Assembly (NCBI RefSeq): GCF_027922045.1
Contig: NZ_BSEX01000020.1
Location: 38,494 to 102,493, forward strand
Source: Microbacterium terregens
Lineage (GTDB): Bacteria; Pseudomonadota; Alphaproteobacteria; Sphingomonadales; Sphingomonadaceae
Length of the DNA: 64,000 bases
Direction: 5' to 3'
This document shows, in pieces, positions 9,344 to 17,785 of the stretch. The notes beneath the pieces are model-generated. The model was given only the letters and a program-made list of their open reading frames with translations, was not told the DNA's origin and did no database searches. Every line of letters starts with the position of its first letter. Positions within the stretch are counted from its first letter, which is position 1. A program made the position numbers and the translations under genes.

Positions 9344-11443
9344 ATGAAGGCAATGAGGACGCTGGTGTGCGCCAGCGCCATCGCGGTCACGGCGGCCCTG
9401 CTGACAGCACCGGCTGCGGCGGAGGACGGTTACCGGCTCTGGCTCCGCACCGAGGCGCCGGCCGAAGGAAAGACCGCGATATCCCGCCTTGGCGACACGC
9501 CCACGTTGCGGCTCGCCGAAGCCGACCTTCGTCGTGATTTGCCCGCCGCTGCGAATCTGCCGGTCGTGGTAGCGCCAGCGAGCAACCCCTCGGTTTCGGC
9601 GCTCCGGCTGCCCGTCGCGAGCTTGGGAGATGAAGGCTATCTGGTCCGCCCCGCCTCCTTGGGCGGACGGCAGGTCTTGTTGGTCACGGGCAACACCGAT
9701 CGAGGCGTGCTCTATGGCGCCTTCGCCCTGATCCGCCATGTCGCCAGCGGCGGACAGGTCGCGAACGCGACGCTTCGCTCGGCACCCAAGGTGAAGCTGC
9801 GCGTCCTCAACCATTGGGACAATCTCGATGGCACGGTCGAGCGCGGCTATTCCGGCGAGTCGCTGTGGGACTGGTGGAAGCTGCCGGACTACCGCGATCC
9901 GCGCTACACCGACTATGCCCGCGCCAATGCCTCCATCGGCATCAACGGCACGGTGCTGAACAACGTCAATGCCAAGGCCGACAGCCTCACCGCGCCGTAT
10001 ATCGCCAAGGCAGCGGCGCTGGCCGACGTGTTCCGCCCCTGGGGCATCCGCGTCTATCTCTCCGCCCGGTTCTCGGCACCGATCGAGATCGGCGGCCTGA
10101 AGACCGCGGACCCACGAGACCCTGCCGTTGCGGCCTGGTGGAAGACGAAGGCGGACGAGATCTACCGCGCCATTCCCGACTTCGGCGGCTTCCTGGTCAA
10201 GGCAAACAGTGAGGGGCAGCCGGGTCCGCGCGACTATGGCGCGAGCCATGCCGACGGCGCCAACATGCTCGCCGCGGCGGTGAAGCCGCATGGCGGCATC
10301 GTGATGTGGCGCGCCTTTGTCTACGCGGACACCGATCCCGAGGATCGCGCCAAGCAGGCCTATACCGAGTTCAAGCCATTGGACGGCAAGTTCGCCGACA
10401 ACGTTATGGTGCAGGTGAAGAACGGCGCCATCGACTTCCAGCCGCGCGAGCCCTTCCATCCGCTGTTCGGCGCGATGCCCAAGACGCCGCTGATGATGGA
10501 GTTCCAGATCACCAAGGAGTACCTCGGGCAGGCGACCCACCTCGCCTATCTGGGGCCGCTCTTCACCGAGGTGCTGGAGGCGAAGACCGGACGTGGCAAG
10601 GAGACGGTGGCAAGCGTCGTCGACGGCGAGAGCGAGCGCCACCAGCTGACGGGCATGGCCGGCGTAGCAAACATCGGCGACGATCGCGACTGGACCGGGG
10701 GCACGTTCAACCAGGCAAACTGGTACGCGTTCGGACGGCTGGCATGGGATCCTTCCCTCGATGCGGCAGCGATCGCGCGCGAATGGGCGCAGCAGACCTT
10801 CGGCACCGATCCGCGAGTGGTTGCGCCGATCGTCGACATGATGATGCGCTCGCGCGAAGCGGTGGTGGATTACACCGGGCCCCTTGGCCTCGCCCATGTC
10901 ATGGCGACGGGACATCATTATGGGCCGGGGCCGTGGGTGAGCGAGCTGCAGCGGCCCGAGTGGAACCCCGTCTACTATCACCGCGCCGACCGCCAGGGGA
11001 TCGGGTTCGACCGGACTCGGACGGGCAGCAACGCCGTCGGGCAATACGCGCCGGCGGTGGCGAAGCTCTATGCGAACCCGCGCACCACGCCCGAAAGCGA
11101 GTTGCTGTGGTTCCACCACCTTCCCTGGGACTATCGCCTGAAAAGCAGCGAGACGCTGTGGGAGGGCCTGGTGCGGCGGTACGACCGGGGCGTGGCCACC
11201 GTGGCAGCGATGCGGCGTGAATGGGACGGACTGCGCACGCTCGTGGATGCCGAACGCTGGGAGAAAGCGGCCGCTTTCCTTGCCATCCAGGAGCGCGAGG
11301 CGCGGTGGTGGCGGGACGCGAGCCTCGCCTATTGGCAGTCGGTGAACGGGCTGCCCCTCCCGGCCGGCGCAGCGGCGCCCGAGCACGACCTCGCCTGGTA
11401 CAAGGCGCAGAGCTTCCCCCATGCGCCCGGCAATCCCCATTGA
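9344..11443 (+). CDS. GH67 alpha-glucuronidase
   Basis: The 699-residue protein has a signal peptide (residues 1-26, ending PAAAE), an N-terminal GH67 N-domain, the hallmark LRVLNHWDNLDGTVERGYSG and a barrel with NSEGQPGPRDYGASHADGA, in which E290 fits the general acid. The C-terminal helical domain (EWNPVYYHRADRQGIGFDRT) is also typical. GH67 enzymes remove (4-O-methyl)glucuronic acid from the non-reducing-end xylose of xylo-oligosaccharides. The length agrees with the family (about 680-730). The product glucuronate would be carried by the neighbouring MFS protein and degraded through ManD. The start has GGGAGAGAG upstream, and a LacI-type operator lies 50 bases before it. Confidence 0.93.
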   Translation: MKAMRTLVCASAIAVTAALLTAPAAAEDGYRLWLRTEAPAEGKTAISRLGDTPTLRLAEADLRRDLPAAANLPVVVAPASNPSVSALRLPVASLGDEGYLVRPASLGGRQVLLVTGNTDRGVLYGAFALIRHVASGGQVANATLRSAPKVKLRVLNHWDNLDGTVERGYSGESLWDWWKLPDYRDPRYTDYARANASIGINGTVLNNVNAKADSLTAPYIAKAAALADVFRPWGIRVYLSARFSAPIEIGGLKTADPRDPAVAAWWKTKADEIYRAIPDFGGFLVKANSEGQPGPRDYGASHADGANMLAAAVKPHGGIVMWRAFVYADTDPEDRAKQAYTEFKPLDGKFADNVMVQVKNGAIDFQPREPFHPLFGAMPKTPLMMEFQITKEYLGQATHLAYLGPLFTEVLEAKTGRGKETVASVVDGESERHQLTGMAGVANIGDDRDWTGGTFNQANWYAFGRLAWDPSLDAAAIAREWAQQTFGTDPRVVAPIVDMMMRSREAVVDYTGPLGLAHVMATGHHYGPGPWVSELQRPEWNPVYYHRADRQGIGFDRTRTGSNAVGQYAPAVAKLYANPRTTPESELLWFHHLPWDYRLKSSETLWEGLVRRYDRGVATVAAMRREWDGLRTLVDAERWEKAAAFLAIQEREARWWRDASLAYWQSVNGLPLPAGAAAPEHDLAWYKAQSFPHAPGNPH

Positions 11444-11477
11444 TCCGCCACCGACCCCGGCATTGAGGAACCACCCC

Positions 11478-12710
11478 ATGGCAGCACCTTGGAAGACGAC
11501 GATTGCGGCCGCCGCCCTTCTTCTGGCGGGCGGCGGCGCCGACGCGCGCACCAGCGCCACCCGCTGGGTCGCGACCTGGGGCTCGGCACAGATGATCCCG
11601 GAGGGCGAGAATGCGCTGCCGGCGGATGCGACACATGCCGTCACCCTGCGGCAGGTGGTCCGCCTCTCGGCAGGCGGAGGCGAAATCCGCGTGCGGTTCT
11701 CCAACCGCTTCGGCACACGTCCGCTGCCCATCGGCGCGGCCCATGTCGCCCGCGCGGCAAGGCCGGGGACGCCCCGAATTGAAGGCGGCGTGGCGCTCAC
11801 CTTCTCGGGTCACGCCGATGCGGTGATCCCGGCCGGGGCGGAAATCTATTCGGATCCGGTCTCGCTGAACCTCGCCCCCGGCGCGGATCTCGCCATCAGC
11901 CTCTACCTGCCCGAGGCACCGGAACCGCAGACCGGCCATCCGGGGGCGCGGTCCACCAGCTTCCTCCTGACCGGCCAGCATGTCGCGGACACGGACCTGC
12001 CCGGCGCGCGGCCCACCACCCGCTGGTACCTGATCGCCGACGTGGAGGTGGCGGCCGCAACGAACGTCGGCACGGTGGTGGCGATCGGCGATTCCATCAC
12101 GGACGGCTATGGTGTCGAGCCGGAACGGAACACCCGCTGGACCGACGTCTTCGCGCAACGGCTGCGGAGCGAAGCGCGGACACGGGGCATCGGCGTGGTC
12201 AACGCGGGGATCGGCGGCAACCGCATCCTTCTCGATGGGCTCGGCCCCAATCTGATCGCCCGTTTCGACCGGGACGTGATCGCCCGCAGCGGCGTCCGCT
12301 GGGCGATCGTCCTGGAGGGGATCAACGATCTCGGCACCCTCACCCGCGACGCGCCGGCGACCCCGGAGCAGCATCGCGCGCTGGTGCGGCAGATCACCGC
12401 CGCCTACCGCCAGCTTGCCGAGCGTGCGCACGCCCATGGCATCAAGCTGATCGGCGGAACGGTCATGCCGTTCGGGGGCAACAGCTATTATCACCCCGCG
12501 CCCGAACTCGAAGCGGCGCGACAGGAGATCAACCGCTTCATCCGCACCTCCGGCACGTTCAACGCGGTCATCGACTTCGACAAGGTGACGCGCGACCCGG
12601 CACAACCGGATCGGCTCGCCCCGGCGCTCGACTCCGGCGATCACCTCCACCCGTCCGAAGCGGGCTATCGGAAGATGGGCGAAGCGGTGCCGCTGGGCCT
12701 GTTCTCATAG
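11478..12710 (+). CDS. secreted SGNH/GDSL hydrolase (probable carbohydrate esterase)
   Basis: The 410-residue protein has a signal peptide (ending GGADAR), a beta-rich N-terminal domain beginning WVATWGSAQ, and an SGNH domain with block I VVAIGDSITDGYG (catalytic Ser), block II NAGIGGNRIL (oxyanion Gly), block III EGINDLG (oxyanion Asn) and block V DHLHPSEAGY (catalytic Asp and His). The layout matches bacterial GDSL esterases found in plant-polysaccharide loci. Deacetylation of xylan oligomers is the likely role but is inferred from the GH67 gene 34 bases upstream. GAGGAA precedes the ATG, and the gap suggests the same transcript as GH67. Confidence 0.85.
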   Translation: MAAPWKTTIAAAALLLAGGGADARTSATRWVATWGSAQMIPEGENALPADATHAVTLRQVVRLSAGGGEIRVRFSNRFGTRPLPIGAAHVARAARPGTPRIEGGVALTFSGHADAVIPAGAEIYSDPVSLNLAPGADLAISLYLPEAPEPQTGHPGARSTSFLLTGQHVADTDLPGARPTTRWYLIADVEVAAATNVGTVVAIGDSITDGYGVEPERNTRWTDVFAQRLRSEARTRGIGVVNAGIGGNRILLDGLGPNLIARFDRDVIARSGVRWAIVLEGINDLGTLTRDAPATPEQHRALVRQITAAYRQLAERAHAHGIKLIGGTVMPFGGNSYYHPAPELEAARQEINRFIRTSGTFNAVIDFDKVTRDPAQPDRLAPALDSGDHLHPSEAGYRKMGEAVPLGLFS

Positions 12711-12808
12711 GCGCACGCGCGAGCGGGCGGAGCGCAAAGTCGCGCCGGCCCTTGCGCGCGGGGCGGTCAGCAGCGACACGTGCGGCTTCACCAGAACAGT
12801 GGATCCCC

Positions 12809-14659
12809 ATGCGCCGCTTCCTCCTTGCTTCCGCCCTGCTCGCCACGCCCGCCATGGCGGCGCCCGACGCGCCGTCGCCGATCCTGATGACACCGGATGC
12901 GCGCGACGTGCTCACCTATGCGCGTCCGGAGATCGCGCGGGTGGCGCATGTCGACCTCGACCTCGTCGCCGACTTTGCGAGCCGCACGATGCGGGGCACC
13001 GCGACCCTCGACATTCTGGCGCGCCCGGACGCACGCGAGATCGTGCTGGACGACAAGGGGCTTGTCATCAGCCGCATCACCGATGGCGCGGGCAAGCCCC
13101 TCAAATGGACGGTCGGCGCGGAGGACCCGTACAAGGGCGCCCCGCTGACCGTCGCGATCGGAAGGGCCCGCCGGATCGTCATCACCTATAGCTCGCGCCC
13201 CGACGCGCGGGCGCTCGGCTGGCTGCCGCCCGAGCTCACCGCCGGCAAGCGCAAGCCCTACCTGTTCAGCCAGGGCCAGGCGATCAACAACCGCAGCTGG
13301 ATCCCGACCCAGGACAGCCCCGGCATTCGCCAGAGCTGGAGTGCGTCGATCACCGTGCCGGCCGATCTGGTGGCGGTGATGAGCGGCGAACGGCTGACGC
13401 CCGAGGGCGAGGCTGCCGGCGAGGGCCAGCGCCGCTATCGCTTCCGCATGGACCGCAACGTCCCGCCGTACCTGATCGCGCTTGCGGTCGGCGACATCGG
13501 CTTCCGCGCGGTGGACGGCCGTACCGGCGTCTTCACCGAGCCTACCGATCTCGACCGGACGGCGTCCGAACTGTCCGACACGGGCAAGATGGTGACCACT
13601 GCGGAGGCACTCTACGGCGGCTACCGCTGGGGCCGCTTCGACGTCCTCGTCCTCCCGCCCTCCTTCCCGTTCGGCGGCATGGAGAACCCCACCCTCACCT
13701 TCGCCACCCCGACGATCATCACTGGCGACAAGTCCAACGTCGACGTGATCGCGCATGAGCTGGCGCACAGCTGGTCGGGCAATCTCGTCACCAACGCGAC
13801 CTGGTCCGACAGCTGGCTCAACGAAGGGTTCACCACCTACTTCGAGAACCGCATCGACGAGGCGCTGTATGGCCAGGAGCGGGCAGCAACGCTCGCCGAC
13901 CTGTCGTGGGACGACCTCCAGCGCGACCTGAAGGAGGCGAAGCCCGAACAGGCCCGCCTTCACGGCGATCCGGAGGGGACCTTCGGGCAGCTCGACTATA
14001 CCAAGGGGTCGACCTTCCTGCGGACGATCGAATACACGGTCGGGCGTGCGCGCTGGGACGCCTATCTGCGCTCCTACTTCGACCGGCACGCTTTCCAGCC
14101 GCAGACCAGCGCCAACTTCCTGAAGGACCTGCGCGCCAACCTCATCCGGGGCGATCGCGCCCTGGAGGAGAAGCTGCAGCTCGACGCATGGGTGTACCAG
14201 CCCGGCCTTCCGGCCAATGCGGTGCATGTGAAGTCGGCGACGCTCGCAAAGATCGACCAGATGCTGGAGCGCGTGAATGGCGGCGCGCCATTCGCTTCGA
14301 TTGATGCGAGCCGCTGGTCGACGCAGGAGTGGCTCCGGTTCCTGAACGGCCTGCCCCGCCAGCAGAGCGCCGCACGCCTGGCCGAGCTCGATCAGGCGTT
14401 CCGGCTTTCCACATCCACCAACGCCTATATCCGCTCTGCCTGGCTCGTGCTCGCGATCGGCAACCGCTACCAGCCGGCAATCGCCTCGGCCGAACAGTTC
14501 CTGCCAAGTGTCGGCCGCAACCTGCTGATCACGCCGGTCTATCGCGCGCTGAAGGCGCAGGGCGACTGGGGCATGCCGGTCGCACGCCGGATCTTCGATC
14601 GGGCACGCGCGGGCTATCACCCCGTGACCGCAGGAGCGATCGCGCAACTGCTGGGTTGA
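12809..14659 (+). CDS. M1-family metallo-aminopeptidase (leukotriene A4 hydrolase-like)
   Basis: The 616-residue protein has a signal peptide (MRRFLLASALLATPAMAA), an N-terminal saddle domain, the GGMENPTLTF exopeptidase motif, and the zinc site HELAHSW with H316, E317 and H320 followed 19 residues later by E339 (SWLNEGFTTYFE). A C-terminal helical domain of the leukotriene-hydrolase type completes it. The length and order match bacterial M1 enzymes of the aminopeptidase-B/LTA4H branch, which cut N-terminal residues from peptides, here in the periplasm. It is a housekeeping neighbour rather than an obvious part of hemicellulose use. The ribosome site before the ATG is weak, and the first 19 codons of the longer frame (from 12752) have no signal character. 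Confidence 0.9.
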   Translation: MRRFLLASALLATPAMAAPDAPSPILMTPDARDVLTYARPEIARVAHVDLDLVADFASRTMRGTATLDILARPDAREIVLDDKGLVISRITDGAGKPLKWTVGAEDPYKGAPLTVAIGRARRIVITYSSRPDARALGWLPPELTAGKRKPYLFSQGQAINNRSWIPTQDSPGIRQSWSASITVPADLVAVMSGERLTPEGEAAGEGQRRYRFRMDRNVPPYLIALAVGDIGFRAVDGRTGVFTEPTDLDRTASELSDTGKMVTTAEALYGGYRWGRFDVLVLPPSFPFGGMENPTLTFATPTIITGDKSNVDVIAHELAHSWSGNLVTNATWSDSWLNEGFTTYFENRIDEALYGQERAATLADLSWDDLQRDLKEAKPEQARLHGDPEGTFGQLDYTKGSTFLRTIEYTVGRARWDAYLRSYFDRHAFQPQTSANFLKDLRANLIRGDRALEEKLQLDAWVYQPGLPANAVHVKSATLAKIDQMLERVNGGAPFASIDASRWSTQEWLRFLNGLPRQQSAARLAELDQAFRLSTSTNAYIRSAWLVLAIGNRYQPAIASAEQFLPSVGRNLLITPVYRALKAQGDWGMPVARRIFDRARAGYHPVTAGAIAQLLG

Positions 14660-14666
14660 GGCAGCG

Positions 14667-14692
14667 GCTGGCGTCGGTTTTCCGACGCCAGC
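14667..14692. terminator. bidirectional terminator between M1 peptidase and mrp operon
   Basis: A perfect 11-bp stem, GCTGGCGTCGG / CCGACGCCAGC, encloses a TTTT loop. It lies between the convergent ends at 14659 and 14703. Confidence 0.75.
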
Positions 14693-14702
14693 GGCCCGCA
14701 GG

Positions 14703-15080
14703 CTAGTCCTTTCCCGGCACCTCGCCGCCCTCGTCCTCCTGATCCCACGGGAGGCTCAAACGTCCCCCCGCCCGGTCCCGGTACAAGGCCGAACGGGCGA
14801 GCAGCATGAACGCGACCGGGGCCGTGGAGGTCAGGAACAGCGCGATGACGATCTCGTGGACCGAAAGCCGGCCGCGCAGGACCGAGAAGCAGACGATGGA
14901 GGCGGCTACGATCAGCGCCATACCCAGCGTGCTGCCGAGCGTCGGCGCATGGACCCGCTCGTAGAAGGTCCTGAGCCGCAGCAGGCCGAGCGAGCCCACG
15001 AGGGTCACCGCGGCGCCGGAGAGGACCAGCAGCGCGACGATGAGCGCCGCCCATCCGGGCAGATCGGGCGCCTGGATCAT
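14703..15080 (-). CDS. mnhG: Mrp/Mnh antiporter subunit G
   Basis: The 125-residue protein has three membrane segments and the MnhG signature GSLGLLRLRTFYERVHAPTLGSTLG. The C-terminal tail is acidic and cytoplasmic. It is the last of six genes for a multisubunit Na+(K+)/H+ antiporter. Its ATG overlaps the mnhF stop by four bases. Confidence 0.92.
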   Translation of the reverse strand: MIQAPDLPGWAALIVALLVLSGAAVTLVGSLGLLRLRTFYERVHAPTLGSTLGMALIVAASIVCFSVLRGRLSVHEIVIALFLTSTAPVAFMLLARSALYRDRAGGRLSLPWDQEDEGGEVPGKD

Positions 15081-15358
15081 TCGATCACCTCGCCGCGCAT
15101 CAGGAACTTGGCGAGGGCGACGGTTCCCACGAAGCCGAGCAGCGCGATGATCACCGCCGCCTCCAGATAGAGCGTCCGCCCGGTCTGGATGCCGAAGGTC
15201 AGCAACAGCAGCATGGCGTTGGTATACAAGGTATCGAGCCCGAGCACGCGATCCTGCGCGCGCGGTCCCCATGCCATGCGCAGGAAGGCGCAGAACACCG
15301 CCAGGCCGAGCAGGATCTGCGCGGCGGTGATCGCGAGCGCGAGCGCCAGGGTCGTCAT
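15077..15358 (-). CDS. mnhF: Mrp/Mnh antiporter subunit F
   Basis: The 93-residue protein has three membrane segments and the MnhF core RMAWGPRAQDRVLGLDTLYTN. Its start overlaps the mnhE stop by four bases and its stop overlaps mnhG, so the three small subunits should be made in fixed ratio. Confidence 0.92.
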   Translation of the reverse strand: MTTLALALAITAAQILLGLAVFCAFLRMAWGPRAQDRVLGLDTLYTNAMLLLLTFGIQTGRTLYLEAAVIIALLGFVGTVALAKFLMRGEVIE

Positions 15359-15843
15359 CGCTCGAACGCCTGGAGCAGGAGAACCTCGTAGCGGGACTTG
15401 ATCAAGGTCACCCACTCCTCTTCGTCGATGAGGTCCAGCACGTGGAGCAGCAGCATGCGCTTCCGCTGGTCGTATTCGACCCACAGGGTGCCCGGCGTGG
15501 CGGTGAGGATCAGCGCGAGCAGCGCCAGCCCGCCGCGTTCGGTCAGTTCCAGCGGGATGCGGACGAACCCGGACGCGCGGCCCTTCCGCGGGAACAGGAT
15601 GATCGCCGCCACTGCCAGGTTCGAGCGCACCACATCGATGGCGACCAGGGCACCGAGCTTCGCTAGCGGCGCCAGGCGGACACGCCGCCTACGGGGCGGA
15701 CGCAGCACTGCCATGGCCTGGCTACCGATCAGAGCGGCGCCGGAACCGAGCAGCAACTGGCCGACCGATAGGGACTGCGACAGCAGCAGCCACACCAGCA
15801 GCAACGCGAGGGCGAGGCCCGGATAGGGTAGCCACCGCCTCAT
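15355..15843 (-). CDS. mnhE: Mrp/Mnh antiporter subunit E
   Basis: The 162-residue protein has two or three N-terminal membrane segments followed by a cytoplasmic domain. The signatures are VRSNLAVAAIIL and LTATPGTLWVEYD, which are typical of MnhE. ATG at 15843 overlaps the mnhD stop by four bases. The longer open frame upstream is the shadow of mnhD. Confidence 0.92.
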   Translation of the reverse strand: MRRWLPYPGLALALLLVWLLLSQSLSVGQLLLGSGAALIGSQAMAVLRPPRRRRVRLAPLAKLGALVAIDVVRSNLAVAAIILFPRKGRASGFVRIPLELTERGGLALLALILTATPGTLWVEYDQRKRMLLLHVLDLIDEEEWVTLIKSRYEVLLLQAFER

Positions 15844-17450
15844 CGGCCCGCCGCCTCCGGCCCGAGCACCGCCTCGACATAGCCGTGGCGGTCTCCCAGC
15901 GACTGGCTGGTCCGCTCCATGTACCGCATCGCAGGCCCGGCGAAGATCGTGAGGGCGAGGCAGATGCCAAGCAGCAGCCCCACCGGCAGCAGTTCGGTCA
16001 CGCGCAAGGCCGGCTGGGGACGCTCGGAAGGGGCCCAGATGAGGTCGATGCCGGCGCGGGTCGTCGCGATCAACGTCGCGAGGCCGGAACCGACGATCAG
16101 GCCGATGAGCCACCAGACGGGTGCGCCGACCGTGTCCCGCAGATCCAGCAGGCCGTTGATCATCGCGAACTTGGCGAGGAAGCCGGAGAGCGGTGGCAGC
16201 CCCGCGATCAGCAGCACGCAAAAGGCAAAGCCCCCGCCAAGGATCGCCACCGATGCCGGAATGACGACGCCGACCTCACTCTCCTGCTCGATCGGCATCA
16301 GCCCGACATATTCATCGTCGAAGACGGGCTCGCCGCCCAGGGCCGTTGCGGCATCCCGGCGCTCGACGAGCTCGATCAACAGGTAGAAGGCGGCGACGCC
16401 AAGCGTCGAACTCACGAGATAGAAGAGCGCGCCGGCAAGGACCGAGCCCTCCCCCGCGCCTACCGCGGCCAGCAGCGTTCCGGCCGAGATGGTGAGCGAA
16501 TAGCCGGCGATGCGCGAAAGCCTGCGCGCGGCGAGAACGCCGATGATGCCGAACGCGATCGTGCACACGCCGCCGAAGAACAGCCATTGCTGGGCGGCGC
16601 CCGCGGTCCGGCTGATCTCTGCGCCGAAAAGGAGCAACGGTACCCGAAGCACCGCATAGACCCCGACCTTGCTCAGGATGGTGAAAAGCGCAGCGACCGG
16701 AGGCGCCGCCGCGGCATAGGTGCGCGGCAGCCAGAAGCCGAGCGGCCACATCCCCGCCTTGACCAGGAACGCGACGCTCAGGATCGCCATGCCGGCTTGC
16801 AGCATGGGCAGGTCCTGATCGCTCACAGCGGCCACCTGCAACACCAGATGCGCCATGTTGAGCGTGCCGGTCACCCCATAGATGAGCGCGGCACCGATAA
16901 GGAAAAGCAGCGACGTCGCGACGTTGAGCGCCACATAATGGAGCGCTGCCTTGATGCGCGCCTTGCTCGACCCGTGCAGCAGCAGCCCGAAGGACGCCGC
17001 CAACAGCACCTCGAAGAAGACGAACAGGTTGAACAGGTCGCCTGTCAAAAAGGCGCCGTTGAGCCCCATCAGCTGGAACAGGAACAGGGTGTGGAAGCGA
17101 GGCCCGGCCTGGTCCCAGCGGGTCGCTGCATAGATCAACGCAGCTAGACCGACCACGCTTGTGAGCACCAGCATCAGCGCCGACAGCCAGTCCAGCACCA
17201 GCACGATGCCGAAGGGCGCCGGCCAGTTGCCGATGCGATAGACGAGTGTCGCGGGATCGCCGGCGAACCCCGCCCGAGCCACGCGCGTGAGCAGCAGCAC
17301 GGAGAGGAGAACGAGCGCCGCGGTGGTACCGAGCGCGATGCCCCGCTTGGCCGTGCGTCGCTTCTCCTTCAGCAGCAGCAAGGCCGCGCCGGCGACCAGC
17401 GGCAGCAGGATGGGAGCGATGATCAGGTGCCCAGCCCAACCGCCGCTCAT
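15840..17450 (-). CDS. mnhD: Mrp/Mnh antiporter subunit D
   Basis: The 536-residue protein has about 14 membrane segments and is related to complex I NuoN/NuoM proton-pumping subunits. The core includes TGDLFNLFVFFEVLLAASFG, LVKAGMWPLGFWLP and AGLPPLSGFLAKFAMI. Within the Mrp complex it forms one proton path. It has a four-base overlap with mnhC. Confidence 0.93.
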   Translation of the reverse strand: MSGGWAGHLIIAPILLPLVAGAALLLLKEKRRTAKRGIALGTTAALVLLSVLLLTRVARAGFAGDPATLVYRIGNWPAPFGIVLVLDWLSALMLVLTSVVGLAALIYAATRWDQAGPRFHTLFLFQLMGLNGAFLTGDLFNLFVFFEVLLAASFGLLLHGSSKARIKAALHYVALNVATSLLFLIGAALIYGVTGTLNMAHLVLQVAAVSDQDLPMLQAGMAILSVAFLVKAGMWPLGFWLPRTYAAAAPPVAALFTILSKVGVYAVLRVPLLLFGAEISRTAGAAQQWLFFGGVCTIAFGIIGVLAARRLSRIAGYSLTISAGTLLAAVGAGEGSVLAGALFYLVSSTLGVAAFYLLIELVERRDAATALGGEPVFDDEYVGLMPIEQESEVGVVIPASVAILGGGFAFCVLLIAGLPPLSGFLAKFAMINGLLDLRDTVGAPVWWLIGLIVGSGLATLIATTRAGIDLIWAPSERPQPALRVTELLPVGLLLGICLALTIFAGPAMRYMERTSQSLGDRHGYVEAVLGPEAAGR

Positions 17451-17785
17451 TCGCCGTCGTCCCCGTCGACATGATCGGTTCCGGTGATGCCGCGCGAGGC
17501 CAGCAGCACGACCAGCAGCAAGGCGGTCATCGCGAAGGAGATCACGATCGCCGTCAGGACCAGCGCCTGAGGGAGCGGATCATCGTATCGCGACGCTTCC
17601 ACCGCACCTGACCCCACGATCGGCGGTGCATCCACCTTGAGCCGCCCCATCGCATAGATGAACATGTTCACCGCACAGGAGATGAGCGACAGGCCCAGGA
17701 TCACCTGGAAGGTTCGGGGGCGCAGGATCAGCCATACGCCGGACGCGGTGAGAACGCCGATGCCGAGGGCAAGAACCAGTTCCAT
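17447..17785 (-). CDS. mnhC: Mrp/Mnh antiporter subunit C
   Basis: The 112-residue NuoK-like subunit has three membrane segments with LRPRTFQVILGLSLISCAVN and DPLPQALVLTAIVISFAMTA. The protein begins at 17785, where its ATG shares a base with the mnhA stop (TGATG). Confidence 0.92.
   Translation of the reverse strand: MELVLALGIGVLTASGVWLILRPRTFQVILGLSLISCAVNMFIYAMGRLKVDAPPIVGSGAVEASRYDDPLPQALVLTAIVISFAMTALLLVVLLASRGITGTDHVDGDDGE

Noticed and set aside
9317..11800. 827-residue minus-strand frame opposite GH67.
   Set aside because: The plus strand encodes an unmistakable GH67 enzyme with signal peptide and catalytic motifs; the minus frame has no recognisable fold.
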